From Chloroflexota bacterium (lineage in GTDB: Bacteria > Chloroflexota > Dehalococcoidia > Lucifugimonadales > Australimonadaceae), in NCBI GenBank assembly GCA_027618515.1, contig JAQCEV010000007.1, positions 1 to 50,238 on the forward strand: 50,238 nucleotides of DNA, read 5' to 3'. Shown piece by piece: positions 44,456 to 50,238 of this stretch; positions within the stretch are counted from its first letter, which is position 1; each line of letters begins with the position of its first letter. A program made the position numbers and the translations under genes. Under the pieces are notes generated by a model. It was not told the origin of the DNA. It did not search any database and saw only the letters and a program-made list of their open reading frames with translations.

Positions 44456-45004
44456 ATGCCCCGAATCAAGATGATCTCCGATAAGTCCGAAATCCCTGCA
44501 GAGCAGCATGAAGAGTTCGATTCCATCGTGGGGGTGCTGCACAGCGTTCGAGGGCCCTTCAGCGTGCTCATGCACAGCCCTGGGCTCGCGCAGAAGGTCA
44601 TGCAGGCGGGTGCGCAGGTCCGGCTGGGCTCAACGCTGTCCCCCGTCGAGCGTGAACTCGCGGTGATCGCCGTATCACGGGAGAAGGATGCTCGTTACGA
44701 ATGGGCCGCCCATGTGAAGGCGGGGCGTGCGGCTGGCATGCGCGAAGAAGCGATCGAGGCGATCCGCAATCGCGAGGACGTGAGTGGCCTGGAGCCGGAT
44801 GAGCGCGACATCGCGCTTTTCGTTCGCCAACTGCTGCAGACCAACAAGGTTGAGCGTCCGCTGTTCGACGAGCTGGTTTCGCGCCACAGCGAGCGCTGGG
44901 TGGTGGAACTGGCGGCGACGATCGGCCAGTACCAGTACATCTCTGCGATCAATAACACGTTTGAGGTTGAACCCGCGGCAGACGCGGATCAACTACCGGT
45001 CTAG
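44456..45004 (+). CDS. Carboxymuconolactone decarboxylase / AhpD-fold protein
   Basis: A 182-residue all-helical AhpD-fold protein. The core LSPVERELAVIAVSREKDARYEWAAH (shown here as LSPVERELAVIAV and YEWAAHV) is the usual helix pair, followed by GMREEAIEAI. The CxxC pair that gives AhpD its peroxidase activity is absent, so it belongs with the cofactor-free carboxymuconolactone-type members; the substrate is unknown. GAGGT precedes the ATG. It sits between the sdh terminator and the convergent His-rich gene. Confidence 0.85.
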   Translation: MPRIKMISDKSEIPAEQHEEFDSIVGVLHSVRGPFSVLMHSPGLAQKVMQAGAQVRLGSTLSPVERELAVIAVSREKDARYEWAAHVKAGRAAGMREEAIEAIRNREDVSGLEPDERDIALFVRQLLQTNKVERPLFDELVSRHSERWVVELAATIGQYQYISAINNTFEVEPAADADQLPV

Positions 45005-45056
45005 TGGCGAAGAGGGTAGGGGCCGGGCCTGACGTGTGCCTGCGCCCCTCGCTCTC

Positions 45057-45758
45057 CTAGACCAGCGGGCCGATGTCGGCCTCGTACGCCGCGATGATCT
45101 CGACGGCGAATTCCTGGACGGAATGGTACGCGCCATGGTCGGCTGCATCGTCGCCATGGTCGTGACCAGCGTGGTCATGTCCTTCGTGATCATGGCCCTC
45201 GTGATCATGACCAGCGTGGTCTTCTTCTTGATCTTCGAGTTCTTCGGCGGCCGCTTCCTCGCTGCGATTGAATTCGTTCCGAACGACGATGGCGGCTCCT
45301 CGCTCCACGTGGGCTAGGACGCAGCCGTACTCGAAACTCATGCTTAGCGCGCTTTGGGCGGTCTCTGCGTCGACGTAGGGACGCTCATCGAGTCCATCCG
45401 TCATGGCGACGATGAAGCTCTCAGCTTCAAGCGGCTCGGTCGCCGCTTTGGCCTCTTCGATGCGTTCAGTCAACGATTCTCGGCACTCGTCGATGATCTC
45501 GTCGAGTTCGTCCTCGTGGGTCTGCGCGAGGATGGGTAGCAGGCGCTCGGGGTACTCGATACCTATCGCGCACCCCAAGCAGAACGCACCGATGACCGCC
45601 TCAGCGAGTGGGGCGGACTCGAAAACCTGTTCGTTTTCCTCATCGATTTCGCTGGGGAGACCTTCGAGGTAGAGGGCGATCACCACATCGGTGAACGCCA
45701 GCGGCTCGTCGTCTACGTCTTCAGCGGCATCGAGCTGGATGTACTTGATCGGTGGCAA
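45057..45758 (-). CDS. Unrecognised protein with a His/Asp-rich segment, coupled to mdh
   Basis: A 233-residue acidic protein not matched to a family. The first 150 residues are predicted mixed helix with cysteines in FCLGCAIG and a late YGCVLAHVERG. A segment near residues 178-215 repeats GHDHEGHDHE, with about 14 histidines, then a short C-terminal helix. Such tracts bind Ni, Zn or Cu in metallochaperones and transporters (known); the role here is inferred only. The TTG start lies 5 nt after the mdh stop on the same strand, so the two are co-translated. Confidence 0.7.
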   Translation of the reverse strand: MPPIKYIQLDAAEDVDDEPLAFTDVVIALYLEGLPSEIDEENEQVFESAPLAEAVIGAFCLGCAIGIEYPERLLPILAQTHEDELDEIIDECRESLTERIEEAKAATEPLEAESFIVAMTDGLDERPYVDAETAQSALSMSFEYGCVLAHVERGAAIVVRNEFNRSEEAAAEELEDQEEDHAGHDHEGHDHEGHDHAGHDHGDDAADHGAYHSVQEFAVEIIAAYEADIGPLV

Positions 45759-45763
45759 TCGCG

Positions 45764-46702
45764 CTACGCCTTTGGCGCGGCGGCCATGACTTCGACCAGC
45801 TCTTGAACTGCGGCAGCGGATGTCGCAAGCAGGGCTTTTTCGTCATCCGTCAACTTGAGTTCGACGACCTTCTCTACGCCGCCCGCGCCGAGGATGACCG
45901 GCACGCCCATGTACACGCCGTTGAGGCCATACTCGCCCTCAAGCAACGCCGCACACGGGAGCTGGCGCTTCTGGTCCAGCAGGATCGCATCCACCATCTC
46001 CGCGACGGCGGCGGAAGGTGCGTAGAAGGCGCTACCCGTCTTGAGCAGAGCGACGATCTCGCCACCACCGCCTTGGGTGCGCTTGATGATGCGTTCGAGT
46101 GCCTCCGCGCTGAGCAAGTCAGCGATGGGCACCCCACCGATGGTCGTGTAGTGGGTCAACGGCACCATCTGGTCGCCGTGGCCGCCCAGGACGTAGGCCT
46201 GCACGTCCTTGACCGATACGCTGAGTTCTCGGGCGAGGAAGGTGCGGAATCGCGCGGTGTCGAGTACGCCAGCCATGCCGAGGACGCGGTTCTTCGGGAA
46301 CCCGGATACGCTCCACGAGTGCTGAACCATCGCGTCCAGTGGGTTGGACACCACTATCAACGTTGCGTTGGGAGAGCGCTTCACGATCTCCTGCGTAACG
46401 CTACCGACGATCTTCATGTTGGTGAAGAGCAGGTCGTCTCGGCTCATGCCAGGTTTGCGTGCGATGCCTGCGGTGATGACCACGAGGTCTGAATTAGCAC
46501 TCTCGTCGTATCCGTTCGAGCCAATGATGCTCGCGTCGACGCCGAGCACGGGGCCGGACTCCGCGATGTCTAGAGCCTTGCCCTGAGGCATGTCCTCGAC
46601 CACATCTACGAGAACAACGTCCATGTAGCCGCGCTCGAAGAGGCGCTGCGCCGTGGTTGCTCCTACGTTACCTGCTCCAACTACAGTTACCTTCTTACGC
46701 AT
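45764..46702 (-). CDS. mdh: Malate dehydrogenase (LDH-like type)
   Basis: Interconverts malate and oxaloacetate with NAD(H), next to the succinate dehydrogenase cluster. The 312 residues begin [18 protein letters not shown]. Asp in VLVDVVED sets NAD preference. The loop [12 protein letters not shown] has Arg at the site that is Gln in lactate dehydrogenases, so malate specificity is expected. The catalytic His lies in [11 protein letters not shown] chose the Met where the Rossmann strand begins; an in-frame ATG 33 nt upstream gives an extension without family support. Confidence 0.96.
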   Translation of the reverse strand: MRKKVTVVGAGNVGATTAQRLFERGYMDVVLVDVVEDMPQGKALDIAESGPVLGVDASIIGSNGYDESANSDLVVITAGIARKPGMSRDDLLFTNMKIVGSVTQEIVKRSPNATLIVVSNPLDAMVQHSWSVSGFPKNRVLGMAGVLDTARFRTFLARELSVSVKDVQAYVLGGHGDQMVPLTHYTTIGGVPIADLLSAEALERIIKRTQGGGGEIVALLKTGSAFYAPSAAVAEMVDAILLDQKRQLPCAALLEGEYGLNGVYMGVPVILGAGGVEKVVELKLTDDEKALLATSAAAVQELVEVMAAAPKA

Positions 46703-46797
46703 CAGTCCTACCTGCTCCTTGGAAATGAAGGGCATGGCCCTTCCGCTTGCTATTTAGGTTTGCATCGCAGGCCGGGCGGCCCGCGATGCGATTCACT

Positions 46798-48171
46798 CTA
46801 CGCGCCCCAGGGGGTTATCGCTTCTTTCAGGGCCTTGTAGCCCTCCAGGAATCCTGGGCGGGTGTCCGAGTAGACTTCGTCGAACTTGGCCACTGCGGCG
46901 TTAAGCCAAGCGGCGAGTTCTTTGTTGCCAGGGTTGGCGTCGATGTACGCGTCGCGGATCAACACGAAGTGGATGCGCGGGTCGTAGGGGCTCTTGGTGC
47001 CGCCCATGGACTCGTCCCCGTCGAGTAGACGGAGCAGCATCGCGTCAGCTGATCCGAGCGTCTGCTCATGGATGGGCGGGCCTTCCATCCGGTACATGAC
47101 TGAGGTCATGTCACGCCCGTTGCCGGTCGTGTAGCCCATGTCTGCCCACATCTTGTTGTCCATCTTGGAGCCTGCGCCAGTGTGCTCGAGCACCAGCTGG
47201 CCGAAGCGACGCAACGGGTCGGAGATGTCTGCCAATAAATCCGTCAGGCGGTCGCCGTCAAGGTCGGTGGCCAGGATGATGTTGTCCCGCTTCTCGATGA
47301 GGTCCCAGATCATGAGGCCGTAGTTGGTGTCGGCGATGTGCTGCTCAATCTGACCGCTCCACTCGTCCATGCCGTCTTTGAAGTCGGCAGGTAGTAGCGC
47401 GATGATCCGGTCGACACGTTCTTTGTGCTCTTCGTATCCGTCGACGGCGTACTTGCGACCAACCGTGAACTTGGTGCCTTGGAGCATCCAGGACAGCAGG
47501 CCAGCGTTGATCCCGTCTTCCTGCGCCTGGGTTGGCTTCATGGCGACACGACCGAACTTGGTGGTTTCGTGAACCATCTTCAGGAACAGTCGGCAGGAGT
47601 AGGCCATCTGGACGCCAGGGGTGTTCATTTCGGAGTGGACGATTCCCGTCTTGGCGTCCACATCAAACTTCTTCTGGTCTTGCGAGTAGGGGAGGCAGGG
47701 CATGCAGCGGACGACTGTGGTCACTCCGTAAGGACGGACGTTGCAGAAGACGCCAGCCTGGGTGCGCAATGGCGCGTTGCCGGACTTGCCCATGACGACG
47801 ACCTTGCCGCCTTTACCGTCGTTGACGTAGGCATCGCCGGCGGTCGACCACTTGATCGAGGTGGCGGGCATGTTGCCGAACCAGCTCAGTGGCTCAAGTT
47901 GCCGGTCGTGCCTGATCTGCGACCACATGGGCACCGCGTAGAAGGGTAGACCAAGAACATCGGCCGCCATTACGGTACCGAGCAGTGCGTAGGCATCGGT
48001 GAGCGAGTGGGCGATGGGGTTGATTTTTCCATCATGGTTCCCACCCTGCCAAATCACGGCATCAGGGTACCCAGTGGGGCGGACGTCAGAGGGCTCGTAT
48101 AGCCCGCCAAGAAGTCCGACTAGGTCGCCTCCATCGGCTTCCGTTCGAGCGATGTTCAGAAGGTCTAGCAT
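46798..48171 (-). CDS. Unrecognised conserved-looking protein, 457 residues
   Basis: I do not recognise the family. It is a soluble protein without signal or membrane segments, evenly mixed in composition. Notable features: GGNHDGKINPIAHSLTDAYALLG and GLPFYAVPMW (shown separately), a cluster RCMPCLPYS, an Asp-rich ATDLDGDRLTDLL stretch, and GYTTGNGRDMT. The Asp-rich loop could bind metal, but that is only a guess. AAAGGA lies 9 nt before the ATG. It lies between mdh and the acyl-CoA carboxylase gene on the same strand but with gaps of 95 and 299 nt, so an operon is uncertain. Confidence 0.7.
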   Translation of the reverse strand: MLDLLNIARTEADGGDLVGLLGGLYEPSDVRPTGYPDAVIWQGGNHDGKINPIAHSLTDAYALLGTVMAADVLGLPFYAVPMWSQIRHDRQLEPLSWFGNMPATSIKWSTAGDAYVNDGKGGKVVVMGKSGNAPLRTQAGVFCNVRPYGVTTVVRCMPCLPYSQDQKKFDVDAKTGIVHSEMNTPGVQMAYSCRLFLKMVHETTKFGRVAMKPTQAQEDGINAGLLSWMLQGTKFTVGRKYAVDGYEEHKERVDRIIALLPADFKDGMDEWSGQIEQHIADTNYGLMIWDLIEKRDNIILATDLDGDRLTDLLADISDPLRRFGQLVLEHTGAGSKMDNKMWADMGYTTGNGRDMTSVMYRMEGPPIHEQTLGSADAMLLRLLDGDESMGGTKSPYDPRIHFVLIRDAYIDANPGNKELAAWLNAAVAKFDEVYSDTRPGFLEGYKALKEAITPWGA

Positions 48172-48470
48172 TTCATGTGTTCCTTTCGGTTGGGCGAGCC
48201 ACCACCCATGGGGGTTGTTGGTGGGGTGAGAGGCTCAAACATCGTTTGCCGGGTGATGCACCGCAGCAGTAGATTAGGAAGAGGTGGGCAGTATCCTCAG
48301 GACACACGGCCACCGTTCTTTGATGACGAGCAGGTCGCCACCATCACCGCTGAAGTCGAATGATTCACCAAGGGCGCGCGCCAGCGAAATCGTGCATCGT
48401 CCGCACGCGGTAACGCGCGAATATTCTAGTCGCGCTCATAAGCACGGGCAAGTGTATCTCAAGCGGTCGA
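48172..48470. other. Intergenic stretch with no gene seen
   Basis: No credible reading frame, RNA gene or promoter pair was found between the unrecognised gene and the acyl-CoA carboxylase subunit. The only feature is the AAAGGA ribosome-binding site at its left end. Confidence 0.5.
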
Positions 48471-50033
48471 CTACAGAGGTATGTTGCCGTGCTTCTTCGG
48501 GGGCAGGGTGTCTCGCTTGTTCTGGAGCATGTCCAGCGCGCGGATCAGCTTGGGCCTCGTCTCGGCCGGGTCGATCACGTCATCGATGAACCCTCGCTCT
48601 GCGGCAGCGTAGGGATTAGCGAAGTTTTCCTTGTACTCTTCGATGAGCTCCGCTCTGAGTGCATCTGGGTTTTCGGCTTCAGCCAACCGGCGACGATGGA
48701 TGATGTTCACTGCGGCGTCCGGTCCCATCACCGCGATCTCGGCCGTTGGCCATGCGAAGTTGACGTCTGCGCGCAGGTGCTTAGAGCCCATCACGATGTA
48801 CGCACCGCCGTAGGCTTTGCGGGTAACCACTGTTAGCTTGGGTACCGTGGCTTCTGCGTAGGCGTAAAGCAGCTTGGCTCCCTGGCGGATGATGCCTCGG
48901 TGTTCTTGGTCCTTGCCTGGCATGTAGCCGGGCACGTCCACGAACGTGATGATCGGGATGTTGAATGCGTCGCAGAAGCGCACGAACCGAGCGGCTTTTA
49001 CAGACGCATGGATGTCGATGACCCCTGCCAGGTACGCCGGCTGCTGGGCGACGATTCCGACTGGTCGGCCAGCGAGTCGCCCATAACCAATGATGATGTT
49101 AGGCGCGAAATCTCGCTGAATCTCCAGGAACTCGCCGTTGTCTACGATCCGTGTGATGACCTCGAGCATGTCGTAGGCCCTGTTGGAGTCGTCCGGCACG
49201 ATGGCCCGCAGATCCTCATCTATGCGGTCGGGGTCGTCGTCCTGGTCAGCCATGGGCGGATCATCGAGGTTGTTCTGTGGCAGGAATGACAGGAGGTGCC
49301 GGATCGTGTCCATACACTCCTCTTCCGATTCCAGCGTGAAGTGAGACACCCCTGAGAGGGCTGCGTGGCTTTCGGCACCACCGAGTTCTTCTTGGGAAAT
49401 GTCCTCGCCCGTCACGGCCTTCACCACTTCTGGCCCCGTGATGAACATCATTGAGATGCCCCGCACCATCATTGTGAAATCCGTGATGGCTGGGGAGTAC
49501 ACGGCTCCACCAGCAGAGGGGCCCAGAATCGCGGATATCTGGGGTACGACGCCCGAAGCGAGCGTGTTACGCATGAATATCTCGCCGTAGCCGGCCAGGC
49601 TCGCGACGCCTTCTTGGATACGCGCACCGCCTGAGTCAGCGATCCCGATGATCGGTGCCCCGTTGCGCATGGCCATATCCATGATCTTGCAGATCTTCTC
49701 TGCTGTGACCTCTGAGAGAGAGCCGCCGAACACGGTGAAGTCCTGCGAGTAGACGTATGCGGTGCGCCCATGGATCTTGCCGTAGCCGGTTACGACGGAA
49801 TCACCGGGGTACTTGCGCTCGGCAATACCGAAGTGAGAGCTGCGGTGGACGACGAATGGGTCGATCTCTTCGAACGTGCCGGGGTCAAGCAGGAGCGAAA
49901 TACGCTCGCGTGCGGTCAGCTTGCCCTTGGCGTGTTGCTGCTCAACCCGCGCTTCGTTGCCGGTGCCGTGCGCCTCATCTTTCCTCTGTTTGAGGTCCTC
50001 AAGGCGCTCATTGGTCTTCTTGTCGACGGCCAT
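48471..50033 (-). CDS. Acyl-CoA carboxylase carboxyltransferase (beta) subunit
   Basis: Moves CO2 from biotin to an acyl-CoA such as propionyl- or acetyl-CoA. The 520 residues have the two crotonase-like domains of PccB/Mmd[21 protein letters not shown] and [12 protein letters not shown] form the N-terminal site, and [10 protein letters not shown] with [19 protein letters not shown] form the C-terminal site. In [10 protein letters not shown] the residue after Tyr is Ile; in Streptomyces Asp there favours propionyl-CoA and Ile acetyl-CoA, so a broad or acetyl-CoA preference is possible. GAGGTG precedes the ATG. No biotin carboxylase or carrier gene is in the window. Confidence 0.92.
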   Translation of the reverse strand: MAVDKKTNERLEDLKQRKDEAHGTGNEARVEQQHAKGKLTARERISLLLDPGTFEEIDPFVVHRSSHFGIAERKYPGDSVVTGYGKIHGRTAYVYSQDFTVFGGSLSEVTAEKICKIMDMAMRNGAPIIGIADSGGARIQEGVASLAGYGEIFMRNTLASGVVPQISAILGPSAGGAVYSPAITDFTMMVRGISMMFITGPEVVKAVTGEDISQEELGGAESHAALSGVSHFTLESEEECMDTIRHLLSFLPQNNLDDPPMADQDDDPDRIDEDLRAIVPDDSNRAYDMLEVITRIVDNGEFLEIQRDFAPNIIIGYGRLAGRPVGIVAQQPAYLAGVIDIHASVKAARFVRFCDAFNIPIITFVDVPGYMPGKDQEHRGIIRQGAKLLYAYAEATVPKLTVVTRKAYGGAYIVMGSKHLRADVNFAWPTAEIAVMGPDAAVNIIHRRRLAEAENPDALRAELIEEYKENFANPYAAAERGFIDDVIDPAETRPKLIRALDMLQNKRDTLPPKKHGNIPL

Positions 50034-50238
50034 ATCACCTCTGTGCCAGCGGGATTTCCCGCTCGCTCATGCTAGCACTGGGGGTAGGGGCCAGCAAGGA
50101 AATCCGGGACGCTTAGCAGTGGACATTCGCGCTCTTTGGGTCGCTAGGGGACGAGCACGAGAGGCGATCACAGAGGTGGCTCCGGAAAACTGAACAGTGG
50201 GGATAAGTGGATTCCCTGCTCCGGTCGGGCATGATGTG
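50034..50238. other. Right-hand end, no gene seen
   Basis: The last 205 nt contain no supported gene start or end. The next gene presumably lies outside the window. Confidence 0.5.

Noticed and set aside
45178-45225. Short direct repeats at 45.2 kb suggesting a CRISPR-like array
   Set aside because: They encode the GHDHE tract in one frame without spacers.
45752-46492. Open plus-strand frame of 246 codons over mdh
   Set aside because: Antisense shadow of a certain gene with no family features of its own.

Overview
This is a compact, GC-rich bacterial chromosome segment of mostly housekeeping genes. No phage, IS, CRISPR or plasmid genes were seen. Many neighbouring genes overlap by 4 nt (ATGA or GTGA junctions), and GTG and TTG starts are common. 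The gene content best suits a member of the Chloroflexota, perhaps Dehalococcoidia/SAR202-like. The clues are an sdhA-lipoprotein-sdhB-hdrB-like cluster without cytochrome b anchors, an LDH-type malate dehydrogenase, an EF-P with a KMQQRAP tip loop, and an acyl-CoA carboxylase beta subunit. This placement is inference; no rRNA is present.

Layout. 1-12.3 kb: valS (3' end outside the window), an MFS transporter, CoA synthesis (coaX-coaBC), acpS with the nicotinamide-nucleotide repair enzyme, folD, a TIGR03086-type protein, a TauE/SafE permease and aspS. 12.4-17.6 kb: the proteostasis block tig-clpP-clpX, then a Na+/H+ antiporter fused to a rhodanese domain that is interrupted by one in-frame TGA. 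17.6-27.9 kb: eleven same-strand genes (MOSC protein, dprA, topA, xerC, aroQ, pepP, efp, xseA, xseB, a PHP protein and a formyltransferase-like protein), with dprA broken by an in-frame TGA. 28.0-28.3 kb: two tRNA-Ser genes. 28.5-30.9 kb: a structured leader, a frameshifted LuxR-type regulator, a decayed trypsin-like protease and an intact trypsin-like protease. 31-36.7 kb: glmU, a CBS-domain membrane protein, a diverged 250-bp tandem repeat with compensatory changes, a collagen-like lipoprotein and UDP-glucose dehydrogenase. 36.9-45 kb: an M1 aminopeptidase and the succinate dehydrogenase cluster. 45-50 kb: a His-rich protein coupled to mdh, an unrecognised 457-residue protein and an acyl-CoA carboxyltransferase subunit.

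How the genes fit together. The 39.5-46.7 kb stretch supplies TCA-cycle enzymes (succinate and malate oxidation). The sdhB and hdrB-like cysteine patterns point to a non-classical, type-E-like succinate:quinone oxidoreductase. The 12-16 kb block handles nascent-chain folding and regulated proteolysis. The long minus-strand run mixes recombination and DNA topology (xerC, topA, xseAB, dprA) with translation (efp) and shikimate synthesis (aroQ).

The points most worth a second look are the in-frame TGA at a normally cysteine position of the rhodanese domain (candidate selenocysteine), the 33.9-34.4 kb tandem repeat that looks like a conserved folded RNA, the cluster of disrupted genes at 28.6-30.3 kb, and the unrecognised gene at 46.8-48.2 kb.
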